From contig CALGUM010000071.1 in NCBI GenBank assembly GCA_937902295.1, positions 1 to 14,406 on the forward strand: DNA of 14,406 nucleotides, written 5' to 3'. This document shows, piece by piece, positions 6,920 through 13,780 of this stretch. The position numbers and the translations under genes were made by a program. The stretch is from an uncultured Candidatus Saccharibacteria bacterium. Lineage in GTDB: Bacteria; Patescibacteriota; Saccharimonadia; Saccharimonadales; Saccharimonadaceae. The stretch's first letter is position 1. Every line of letters starts with the position of its first letter. Under the pieces are notes generated by a model, which saw only the letters and a list, made by a program, of their open reading frames with translations, did no database searches and was not told the DNA's origin.

Positions 6920-6978
6920 GTTACTATGCAGAGCAGAAGTACTTTTTGGCTGGTCAGTTGGTCTGCATTGTGTCAAAA

Positions 6979-7698
6979 TCACCACGGGTGGAATCCATCC
7001 ACATCAATCGACAGCACCACTGGTAAGTGGTCAGATACCTCGTTCTCTACTACGTGAAAGTCGCGTATTTTTATATTTTTGCTAATGAAAGTGTAATCTG
7101 CATACCTCTGAGGACTTTCAGGGTATGCTTCCCAGCTGATTCTATTGCGAGTGGCCGGTATTTCATAGTCCCTTACGAGATTACGGAGGCCTGACTTGGT
7201 AAACAGAGCGACACTTTCTGTGGAGATGTCGAGATTAAAATCCCCCATAATTATAACTGGTGTTGTTTGGGCGCTAGCAAAGTCAACGATGCGCTGGCTT
7301 TGACGAAGCCGCCCTGCTGTGTCGAGCTTGCTACCGGGGCCCGCAATACCGTGCACGTTAACTAATTGCAGTGTGCTACTACCTATCGTAATACTTGAAA
7401 CTAGTGCCTGTCCTACGTCGTGTTCATTGGCCGTAAATAGCTCATCAGCCAGAACGGCACGGTGGTTATTTCGTACTAGCGTAACTAAATCAAACTTCTC
7501 GTGTTCATTGATATATTTATGCGCTTCCATGCGACAGTAATCTTGTTCGGGGAAGATGTCACCTAGCAAGTTCTCTATCGCCTGAGTGTTGACCTCCTGG
7601 AAACAGAAGACATCCGTGGTAGCAAGATGGGCTTGAATAAACGTACGAAGCTCGTTTTCGCGGGCACCTCCCCATGTATTGAGCGAAATAATTTTCAT
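6979..7698 (-). CDS. Endonuclease/exonuclease/phosphatase (DNase I-like) family protein
   Basis: Metal-dependent phosphodiesterase fold (EEP superfamily: AP endonucleases, DNase I, sphingomyelinases and others). The active-site set is complete: Asn7 in SLNTWGG, metal ligand Glu35 in CFQEV, His116 in VNVHG, Asp153 and Asn155 in IMGDFNLD, Asp201 in DYTFIS, and Asp223-His224 in SDHLPVVLS. At 239 residues it is a minimal single-domain enzyme with no signal peptide or membrane segment, so it is probably cytoplasmic. An AGGAT ribosome-binding site precedes the ATG, and the start is 32 bp after cyoE on the same strand, so it may be the last gene of the cyo transcript. The substrate (DNA, RNA or phospholipid/phosphosugar) cannot be told from sequence; the ExoIII-type DNA-binding signature is not evident. 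Confidence 0.9.
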   Translation of the reverse strand: MKIISLNTWGGARENELRTFIQAHLATTDVFCFQEVNTQAIENLLGDIFPEQDYCRMEAHKYINEHEKFDLVTLVRNNHRAVLADELFTANEHDVGQALVSSITIGSSTLQLVNVHGIAGPGSKLDTAGRLRQSQRIVDFASAQTTPVIIMGDFNLDISTESVALFTKSGLRNLVRDYEIPATRNRISWEAYPESPQRYADYTFISKNIKIRDFHVVENEVSDHLPVVLSIDVDGFHPW

Positions 7699-7730
7699 GT
7701 ATGATCCTATTTATAAAATTGTTACAGGCT

Positions 7731-8603
7731 TCATGGTAATAATGGACCAATACTCAGCATGACGCATAACAGTAGTATTTGTACCATTGACTGGCGAAAC
7801 ATACGTTCCCTCGCCCATTTTTCTGGCTTTTGCGCCGAGAGTCCCTCGATACCGATACGAATCCAGATGAACCCAGCATATGCCATGATGAGAAAATAGA
7901 GCCAGCCTGTATAGCCAAGCGGCGTCAGAGCTAACGTCAGGAGTACGTACAGTATTGTGTTGAGTAGTATCCAGCGAATAGTAGTCGGTACGTCGCGCAC
8001 TACCGATATGACAGGAATTTTGGCAGCTTTATATTCTTTGCGACGATAAATAGCAATCGAGTAAAACTCTGGGAACTGCCAGAAAAAGAGGATGAGGAAT
8101 ACGACGACCAGACCGATGTCGACAGATCCCGATACAGCCGCATACCCTCCGGCAATAGGCATAGCTCCAGATAGACTTCCTACGAGCGTGCCGTGGAGTG
8201 ATTTGCGTTTCGACAGCGCGCCGTAGAGCCACACATAGATCACGAACCCGAGTACGCCAATCGTTACTACAAGCCAATTTGTCCAGAGGGTCAGTGTTAC
8301 TAGGCCAAGTACAAATAAGACAACGCTATAGAGCAGCATGGCACGTCCACTCACCTGCCCCGTCACACTTGGACGTTTTTTTGTTCGCTGCATGATCTGG
8401 TCAATATCCTGGTCCAGATAGTTATTGAGCACACAGGCCGCTGAGACGACACAGGTCATACCGATAATTGTCGCGATAAACTCCCACCAGTCGAACCTAT
8501 TGTAGTGGCCAGCAGCAAACAAATAGCCAGCAATTCCAGTCAAGACATTGCCATACATGACACCAGGTTTTATGAGTTGATAATAGGCGTTGAGCTTCGA
8601 CAT
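7731..8603 (-). CDS. cyoE: Protoheme IX farnesyltransferase (heme O synthase)
   Basis: Membrane prenyltransferase of the UbiA family that attaches a farnesyl group to heme B to make heme O, the high-spin heme of the bo3 oxidase. The polyprenyl-diphosphate and Mg2+ binding motif NNYLDQDIDQIMQRTKKRP spans residues 60-78; the second conserved loop is around RRKEYKAAKIPVISVVRD. Eight or so membrane helices are visible over 290 residues, matching the normal length. The ATG lies 3 nt after the cyoD stop with AAAGGGA inside the end of cyoD, so the genes are probably translationally coupled. No CtaA (heme A synthase) is present, so the oxidase uses heme O. Confidence 0.95.
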   Translation of the reverse strand: MSKLNAYYQLIKPGVMYGNVLTGIAGYLFAAGHYNRFDWWEFIATIIGMTCVVSAACVLNNYLDQDIDQIMQRTKKRPSVTGQVSGRAMLLYSVVLFVLGLVTLTLWTNWLVVTIGVLGFVIYVWLYGALSKRKSLHGTLVGSLSGAMPIAGGYAAVSGSVDIGLVVVFLILFFWQFPEFYSIAIYRRKEYKAAKIPVISVVRDVPTTIRWILLNTILYVLLTLALTPLGYTGWLYFLIMAYAGFIWIRIGIEGLSAQKPEKWARERMFRQSMVQILLLCVMLSIGPLLP

Positions 8604-8606
8604 TAC

Positions 8607-8981
8607 CTAGAATCCCTTTTTATTTTGCTCGAGCATATGGGCTTCCATCTGAGGCCCTGTCATGCCCATGCGATAATTGAGATTGTACATAACCCACAGT
8701 GACCCCATTACGACAATTATCATCATGACCATGCTGTAGAGATATGACCAACTTTTCCAGCGGGGTTTTGGTTCATCCCCTAGATGGAGAAAGTAGTACG
8801 ACTGTACGAAGAGCTGGAGTACAGCAAGCACAAGCACGAATGCGGCCGTTTGCGTGGCGCTAAACCACTGCGCTGTGACGGACGCATATGCCAAGACTGT
8901 GAGCGTCGCGGCGCCAGTAAATCCGATAATGTAGTGAGTTTTTTCTCTGCGTAGCGCCGCGTTGCTTGTGTGCTTTGTCAT
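8607..8981 (-). CDS. cyoD: Cytochrome bo3 quinol oxidase subunit IV
   Basis: Small membrane subunit that helps assemble or stabilise the CuB-heme o centre of the bo3 oxidase. The 124-residue protein begins MTKHTSNAALRREKTHYIIG and has three membrane helices, with the family segment LQLFVQSYYFLHLGDEPKPRW between helices 2 and 3, as in E. coli CyoD. I start it at the ATG at 8979-8981: this forms an ATGA overlap with the cyoC stop and has TAGGAG upstream. A longer open frame reaching 9131 would run back through cyoC and is not used. The C-terminus (QMEAHMLEQNKKGF) is slightly extended beyond the last helix. Confidence 0.93.
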   Translation of the reverse strand: MTKHTSNAALRREKTHYIIGFTGAATLTVLAYASVTAQWFSATQTAAFVLVLAVLQLFVQSYYFLHLGDEPKPRWKSWSYLYSMVMMIIVVMGSLWVMYNLNYRMGMTGPQMEAHMLEQNKKGF

Positions 8982-9565
8982 GTGATTGCTCCTAATAGAT
9001 ATACAACTGTGAAAATAAATATCCAGACCAGATCGAGGAAATGCCAGAAGATTGTAAACAATCCGAGTCGCCGAACTCCGTCTGGCGTGAGGCCTTTTTT
9101 GGAGATATAGTCGCCTAGCGCAATCGCCCATATAATGCCGATAAGTATGTGCAGTCCGTGTGTACCGACAAGAACGAAGAACGCCGACAAGAATGCACTA
9201 TGAGCTGGTCCGTGGCCATGCAGGATAAGTTCGCCAAATTCGTAGAGCTCTAATGTCAAAAATCCAATGCCGAGCGTGATAGTTGCACCAAGCCACACGA
9301 GCGCACCGCGAGCATTGCCCGACCGCGCAGCAATATTTGCCATGCCACTTGTGAGGCTGCTGAAGAGCAAGAGGAATGTCGACACAAGGATAAGTTCGAG
9401 ATTAAATATCTCAGATGCATCTGGACCACCATTTGTACCGTGACGCAATATGACGTAGGTTGCAAACAGGCTCGCAAACACCATGATATCCGTCATGATA
9501 TAGAGCCAAAGTCCAAGTGAGGCGTTGGACTGTTTTGCTGCCGAATGCGTGTTGTGCGAGGTCAT
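8978..9565 (-). CDS. cyoC: Cytochrome bo3 quinol oxidase subunit III
   Basis: Membrane subunit III of the heme-copper oxidase, without redox centres; it supports proton uptake and complex stability. The 195-residue protein has a short polar N-terminus and five membrane helices, as expected for quinol oxidase subunit III (two fewer than the seven-helix mitochondrial type). Family features include LGLWLYIMTDIMVFASLFATY, the Glu in TLELYEF, the loop HGHGPAHSAFLSAFFVLVG, THGLHILIG and FTIFWHFLDLVWIFIFTVVY near the C-terminus. Its ATG overlaps the cyoB stop (ATGA), with AAAGG upstream, and its own stop overlaps cyoD in the same way. Confidence 0.95.
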   Translation of the reverse strand: MTSHNTHSAAKQSNASLGLWLYIMTDIMVFASLFATYVILRHGTNGGPDASEIFNLELILVSTFLLLFSSLTSGMANIAARSGNARGALVWLGATITLGIGFLTLELYEFGELILHGHGPAHSAFLSAFFVLVGTHGLHILIGIIWAIALGDYISKKGLTPDGVRRLGLFTIFWHFLDLVWIFIFTVVYLLGAIT

Positions 9566-11529
9566 AGGCTAGCCTTTCTATCGAGTTCGTACAATTGCTG
9601 GGCGGTGAGTGTATATTCGGTATCGTCGTTAAATGTTCGTTGTAGTACTATCCAAATCAGGCCTATGAGTGCCACCGCTACGAGCCACCAGATGTGCCAG
9701 ATCAAGCCCATACCTGCGAGGCCTGCTGCGATGGCGATATAGACGCCAGCCGCTGTGTTCTTGGGCAAATGGATATCTACATAGTCAGATTTTTGCGGTG
9801 GTTTAATGCCATTTTTTTTCTGGTACCACCATTCATCACGCCGTGTAACCTGAGGAGTGATGGCGAAATTGTAGTGTGGTGCTGGCGAAGGTACCGACCA
9901 TTCAAGTGTTCGACCATCCCACGGATCGCCGTCTGTGTCCGCTAGTTCCTTACGCTTCCAAATGCTGTATATTGCACCAAGCACCATCGTTACAACCCCA
10001 AGTGCAATTACACCTACGCCAATCGCAGACACGATAAAGAGCGGTTGCCACGTCGGATCACTGTACGTGTCAATGCGGCGCACCGCACCCATAAGCCCGA
10101 GGACATAGAGCGGCATAAATGCCAAAATGAATCCACCGAGCCATAGGTACGCCGCGAGCTTTCCGCTTGCATCGTGGAGCCTGAAGCCAAATACTTTTGG
10201 CCACCAGTAATAAATTCCTGCGAAAAATCCGAAGAGTACGCCACCGATAATTACGTTATGGAAGTGCGCCACAAGGAACATCGTATTGTGTACTTGAAAG
10301 TCGAGTGCAGGTACGGCCATGAGTACACCCGTGACACCACCAATAGTAAAGCTAAATGCAAAGCACATGAACCATATCATTGGTGCTGTGAATCGTATGT
10401 TCCCCTTGTAGAGCGTGAATATCCAGTTGAATAACTTCACTCCTGTCGGTATGGCGATAATCATTGTCATGATACCGAAGAAGGCATTTACATTTGCACC
10501 CGCCCCCATCGTAAAGAAGTGATGTTGCCATACGACAAAACTAAGGAACATGATGGCGAGAAGTGCCGCAACCATCGTAACGTAGCCAAATATCTTCTTG
10601 CGTGCAAATGTTGCGATTACCTCGCTAAAGATACCAAACGCTGGCAGGATAAGGATATATACTTCCGGATGTCCCCACGCCCAAATAAGATTCACATAGA
10701 GCATAGGATTTCCACCTCCGTCTGACGTGAAAAAGTGCATGTCAGCAAGGCGGTCGAGCGATAACATGGCGAGCGTCGCCGTAAGGACAGGAAACGCGAG
10801 CATCACGAGGACCATACTCACAAGCACGCTCCATGCGAAAATCGGCATTTTCATTAGGGTCATGCCCGGCGCTCTGTGTTTGAGGATAGTGACGGTAAAG
10901 TTTATGCCCGATAGTAAACTGCCGATACCAGATATTTGCAGCGCCCATATCCAATAGTCTACTCCTGGGCCCGGGTTGTACTCTAGTCCCGTAAGTGGCG
11001 GATACCCAAGCCAGCCACCATTACTAAAACCACCTACGACGAGTGAAATATTAATAATAACCATTCCGGCAAAAAACAGCCAAAAACTCACAGAGTTAAG
11101 GAACGGATACGCTACGTCTCGTGCGCCCAGGAGAAGTGGCAATGCGATATTAATGAGGCCAAACATTGCGCCCATGGCGACGAAAAATATCATGATACTG
11201 CCATGGGCGGTAAAAACTTGCTGGAATGTGTCGGTGTCAAAGAGTTCCACTCCAGACGGTGCGACCGCCGTTTGAGCGCGCAGCATAAGTGCATCTGCCC
11301 CGCCTCGGAGGAGCATGAGTATAGCGATGCCCATGTACATGATGCCGATTTTTTTCGCATCAACCGTGGTGATCCACTCGTTCCATAGATAGCTCCACTT
11401 TTTGAAATACGTAATTGCTGCGAGTACCGCGATAATTCCAAGCGGCATGCCGATAGCAGCACCTATAGTTGCGGGATCAGACGGCAAATATTCCGCTGAA
11501 AACCGTCCAATAAACCAAGACCAATCCAC
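9562..11529 (-). CDS. cyoB: Cytochrome bo3 quinol oxidase subunit I (heme b, heme o3-CuB)
   Basis: Catalytic subunit that oxidises quinol, reduces O2 to water and pumps protons. At 655 residues it aligns almost gaplessly with E. coli CyoB (663). Visible ligands are His109 and His424 (low-spin heme), His422 (heme o3), and His287, His336 and His337 (CuB), with Tyr291 of the His-Tyr pair in WAWGHPEVYILILP. Proton-channel residues Asp138, Asn127, Asn145, Glu289 and Lys365 are all present. Quinone-site Arg75, Asp79 and Gln104 are kept, but the residue aligned with E. coli His98 is Thr101, and the whole 80-108 segment lacks His. The start is GTG, with GGAGG inside the last codons of cyoA, 2 nt from its stop. 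About 15 membrane helices. Subunit identity is certain; donor type (ubiquinol versus another quinol) is inferred. Confidence 0.97.
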   Translation of the reverse strand: MDWSWFIGRFSAEYLPSDPATIGAAIGMPLGIIAVLAAITYFKKWSYLWNEWITTVDAKKIGIMYMGIAILMLLRGGADALMLRAQTAVAPSGVELFDTDTFQQVFTAHGSIMIFFVAMGAMFGLINIALPLLLGARDVAYPFLNSVSFWLFFAGMVIINISLVVGGFSNGGWLGYPPLTGLEYNPGPGVDYWIWALQISGIGSLLSGINFTVTILKHRAPGMTLMKMPIFAWSVLVSMVLVMLAFPVLTATLAMLSLDRLADMHFFTSDGGGNPMLYVNLIWAWGHPEVYILILPAFGIFSEVIATFARKKIFGYVTMVAALLAIMFLSFVVWQHHFFTMGAGANVNAFFGIMTMIIAIPTGVKLFNWIFTLYKGNIRFTAPMIWFMCFAFSFTIGGVTGVLMAVPALDFQVHNTMFLVAHFHNVIIGGVLFGFFAGIYYWWPKVFGFRLHDASGKLAAYLWLGGFILAFMPLYVLGLMGAVRRIDTYSDPTWQPLFIVSAIGVGVIALGVVTMVLGAIYSIWKRKELADTDGDPWDGRTLEWSVPSPAPHYNFAITPQVTRRDEWWYQKKNGIKPPQKSDYVDIHLPKNTAAGVYIAIAAGLAGMGLIWHIWWLVAVALIGLIWIVLQRTFNDDTEYTLTAQQLYELDRKASL

Positions 11530-11531
11530 TA

Positions 11532-12449
11532 TTAATGCCCTCCATGTTGGTGCATCGAGTGGTCGTGAGTCTCAGGCTGATCTGGGGTATGCGGCATCGA
11601 ATGCATATATTTTGCTAATATTTTATCATATAGTTGCGTATCGCCGAGTCGGTAAAATAGTGGCTCTTCTATAGTGTCAGGGTTCGCAAGTGTTTCATAG
11701 TTGTTCATCGTGAGAGTCTCTTCTGATGTTCGGGTTTGTTCAACCCATCTCTCAAACTCGTCGTGTGAGGTGACGCGCGCAGTAAACTGCATCTCTGCAT
11801 AACCCTGCCCATTAATATTTGTGTTATATCCTTTATATTCTCCGATTTTGTTGGCAATGAGATTAAGTTCTGAGCTCATACCATTCATTGAGTAGACCTG
11901 TGAACCTAGACTTGGAATCCAAAAGGCGCTCATAGGAGCATCTGCCGCCAGCTTGAAATGGACGGGATGGTCAACAGGCATAGGCAACTCGTTCACAGAT
12001 GCAACACCATGGTCTGGATAAATAAAGAGCCATTTCCATTGCAGTGCGACCACCTGAACGCTCACAGTCTCGTTGTTCGATTCGATCTTTTTGTACGGAT
12101 CAAGACTATTAGAGGTACTCCACGTAATGAGGGCGAGTACAAAAATGATGATAATTGGTATTCCCCACCAGAGAGCTTCAAGCTTATAGCTACCCTCTTG
12201 TTCTGGAGTATAATCGGCACCCCTCCCTTCGCGGTATTTGTACGCAAAAATACTCAGCAGTGTAAATACAGGCAGCACTACAAGTGCACTCAGCGCGAGT
12301 GTGAAAATCAGAAGAGTACGCTGCTCCTGAGCGATCTGACCAGTTGGCTGTAGTACGTCTATTGTCACGTCTTTGAGCAAAAGCCAGAACAAAACAATAA
12401 AGCCACTTATAGCAAGGGGTAGGATACTGAGTCTGACGAGGCGCTTCAT
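11532..12449 (-). CDS. cyoA: Cytochrome bo3 quinol oxidase subunit II
   Basis: Subunit II, anchored in the membrane with an outward cupredoxin domain. Residues 6-25 form an N-terminal signal/anchor helix, followed by helices at about 46-70 and 92-112. The cupredoxin domain (about 128-230) carries VVALQWKWLFIYPDHG, MSAFWIPSLGSQVY and MNGMSSELNLIANK, very close to E. coli CyoA. CuA ligands are absent, as expected for a quinol oxidase. The protein has no Cys at all, so it lacks the lipobox by which E. coli CyoA is lipidated. The C-terminus is His-rich (HDHSMHQHGGH). It is the first gene of the operon; no Shine-Dalgarno is seen and a promoter ends 9 nt before the ATG, so a leaderless mRNA is likely. 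Length 305 versus 315 in E. coli. Confidence 0.95.
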   Translation of the reverse strand: MKRLVRLSILPLAISGFIVLFWLLLKDVTIDVLQPTGQIAQEQRTLLIFTLALSALVVLPVFTLLSIFAYKYREGRGADYTPEQEGSYKLEALWWGIPIIIIFVLALITWSTSNSLDPYKKIESNNETVSVQVVALQWKWLFIYPDHGVASVNELPMPVDHPVHFKLAADAPMSAFWIPSLGSQVYSMNGMSSELNLIANKIGEYKGYNTNINGQGYAEMQFTARVTSHDEFERWVEQTRTSEETLTMNNYETLANPDTIEEPLFYRLGDTQLYDKILAKYMHSMPHTPDQPETHDHSMHQHGGH

Positions 12450-12458
12450 TGTGCTTTT

Positions 12459-12487
12459 ATCATAGCGCTTATGTCAAACTTGGGCAA
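12459..12487 (-). promoter_or_regulatory. Probable cyo operon promoter, nearly or fully leaderless
   Basis: On the minus strand TTGCCC (12482-12487), a 17-bp spacer and TATGAT (12459-12464) form a sigma70-type promoter. Only 9 nt separate the -10 box from the cyoA ATG, so transcription would begin at or within a few bases of the start codon. No ribosome-binding site is visible there, which fits a leaderless message. Confidence 0.6.
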
Positions 12488-12543
12488 GTGTATGACGATT
12501 GGAATTGACCTGGTTCGCTACTCTATTGACAATGCTGCTTGGC

Positions 12544-12597
12544 TCAAAAAAAGTTAGGCCCCGTTTCGTCATACTTTACATATGACGAAACGGGGCG
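12544..12597 (-). terminator. Strong Rho-independent terminator of the 336-residue orphan gene
   Basis: A perfect 16-bp stem joins GCCCCGTTTCGTCATA (12558-12573) and its complement at 12581-12596, with a 7-nt loop. On the minus strand it is followed by CTAACTTTTTTTG. It lies just after the stop of the orphan gene and upstream of the cyo promoter, so it isolates cyo from read-through. The plus strand has no T run after the stem, so it works in one direction. Confidence 0.88.
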
Positions 12598-12603
12598 GAT
12601 GGA

Positions 12604-13614
12604 CTACTGAGCATACTGAAGACACAGTCGTGCCTTGGCGCGTTGTGCGCGAAGTGCAAGTGTCCTGCGCGGGAGAGTGTCCCACCTGACCTCTTCGAGC
12701 TTTGGGTCACGATCTTCGCAGGTGAATGCTCCGTCGGCATAGCGATAGGGCTTTACTCGGTCACATAGTAGCGACCAGGTGTCGTAACTACGGACGAGGC
12801 AGAGTTCCAGTAGGATGATGAATGGTGTCAAGACGATACTGGTGATCCATAGGAACACGCAGACTGCCCAAAACGACATCGTCAAATACACCGAATCAAC
12901 AATCAGCCACCATGCACGATCAGTGCCTTTACGGTCCCTCGTGAGAAGCGAACGCCCTGATTCTGTCCACAGCGCACTTATGCGAATATCGATGAGCCGA
13001 GACCATGCGATATTTCGACGCATACATGCGAGCACGCCAAGCACACTCAGTGCACGTACCGCAATGCCGCACACCTGCACCAAGAGTTCCACGAGACAAC
13101 TCACTGTCAACTGTGCACGGATGCCGCAGGTAGTTTTGGCAAGATTGTCGAAGTAGCGATGAATGACGACACGTTGCCAGTATGGAACTGGCTTGGGGTA
13201 CGAGGAGGAATCGCTTGTAACCTCGTGATGGGCCACGACATCAGAGACATTGAAATCTCGTTTGATCTCGTGCATAGTGCGCCGCACCCTTAGTAGCGTG
13301 TGTCGATTTGCTCGCTTAGAGATGTCGACTATATAGACTGTGAGGCTGCTCGGTCCTGGGCGTGCAAGCCGTATGTAGCCATACGGTGTATGCGCCGGAA
13401 CGAGCTGCGCAGTTCTAGTCGGCACATTATTTCTCGATGCTCCCGTCATGCTGTGTTGCATGATTAGGTAGTAGGGCCTACGCATAAAGCGTAGCACCTG
13501 CGAAGCAACCGCCTTACTCGGCACTATGTGCACGAGTAGATATTGGTTGGATGTCCCCTCCTCCGGGCTTTCTGTGCGTACATGTAGTTGCAGGTCAGCT
13601 GTGTGCGTGTTCAT
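12604..13614 (-). CDS. Unrecognised Arg-rich membrane-associated protein
   Basis: I do not recognise a family. The 336-residue product has a polar, Arg-rich N-terminal half (1-165), a moderately hydrophobic stretch (about 168-197), and a strongly hydrophobic region (about 235-274, beginning WWLIVDSVYLTMSFWAV) that could form two membrane helices, then a basic C-terminal tail. No signal peptide is seen, so the long N-terminal part probably faces the cytoplasm. The ATG has AGGAG 4 nt upstream. The gene has a near-consensus promoter 49 nt or so before the ATG and a long-stem terminator right after the stop, so it is a single-gene transcription unit and likely real, despite its odd Arg-rich composition. 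It separates the cyo operon from a divergent exporter gene; no functional link is evident. Confidence 0.75.
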   Translation of the reverse strand: MNTHTADLQLHVRTESPEEGTSNQYLLVHIVPSKAVASQVLRFMRRPYYLIMQHSMTGASRNNVPTRTAQLVPAHTPYGYIRLARPGPSSLTVYIVDISKRANRHTLLRVRRTMHEIKRDFNVSDVVAHHEVTSDSSSYPKPVPYWQRVVIHRYFDNLAKTTCGIRAQLTVSCLVELLVQVCGIAVRALSVLGVLACMRRNIAWSRLIDIRISALWTESGRSLLTRDRKGTDRAWWLIVDSVYLTMSFWAVCVFLWITSIVLTPFIILLELCLVRSYDTWSLLCDRVKPYRYADGAFTCEDRDPKLEEVRWDTLPRRTLALRAQRAKARLCLQYAQ

Positions 13615-13667
13615 GATGCTCCTGTTGTAGTGTCAGTAGGTACTCCAGTGCAAGGCAAAGGATTTGA

Positions 13668-13684
13668 ATATTATACTATAATAT
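13668..13684. promoter_or_regulatory. Palindromic -10 region between divergent genes
   Basis: ATATTATA-C-TATAATAT is a perfect 8-1-8 palindrome that places a consensus TATAAT on both strands. On the minus strand TTGTAA (13693-13698) lies 17 bp upstream of TATAAT (13670-13675), giving a good promoter for the 336-residue gene. On the plus strand the same element could serve the exporter gene, but no good -35 is seen. It could also be an operator. Confidence 0.6.
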
Positions 13685-13715
13685 CATTAATTTTACAACT
13701 ATTGGAGCCGTGAGC

Positions 13716-13766
13716 ATGATGACGAAATGCGGCTACATCTGCTATGCTATTGAGAGAGAAATATAA
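13716..13766 (+). CDS. Possible 16-codon leader ORF before the exporter gene
   Basis: ATG ATG ACG AAA begins a short frame coding MMTKCGYICYAIEREI, with TTGGAG 7 nt upstream. Its TAA (13764-13766) overlaps the AAGGAG of the following gene. Position and overlap fit a translated leader peptide that couples or tunes translation of the exporter, but nothing else proves it is translated. There is no run of one amino acid that would suggest classical attenuation. Confidence 0.35.
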   Translation: MMTKCGYICYAIEREI

Positions 13767-13780
13767 GGAGTAGATACGAT

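Noticed and set aside
8982..9131. N-terminal extension of cyoD to 9131
   Set aside because: It would overlap cyoC by about 50 codons with non-homologous sequence. The ATG at 8979-8981 gives normal CyoD length and the ATGA overlap.
12470..12476. TTGACA on the minus strand just upstream of cyoA as a consensus -35
   Set aside because: No -10 box lies at a proper distance: 17 bp downstream falls at or inside the cyoA start codon. TTGCCC with TATGAT fits better.
12558..12596. Long hairpin considered as an attenuator or riboswitch for cyoA
   Set aside because: It lies upstream of the best cyo promoter, so it would not be in that transcript. Its T run is on the minus strand right after the orphan gene, which fits a plain terminator.
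12815..13156. Plus-strand open frame of 113 codons inside the orphan gene
   Set aside because: It has no ribosome-binding site or recognisable sequence. The minus-strand frame covers it fully and has promoter, ribosome-binding site and terminator.
13648..13660. GTGCAAGGCAAAG, also found at 6572-6584, as a possible repeated regulatory element
   Set aside because: A single 13-base match within 14 kb is expected by chance about once, and the two contexts are otherwise unrelated.
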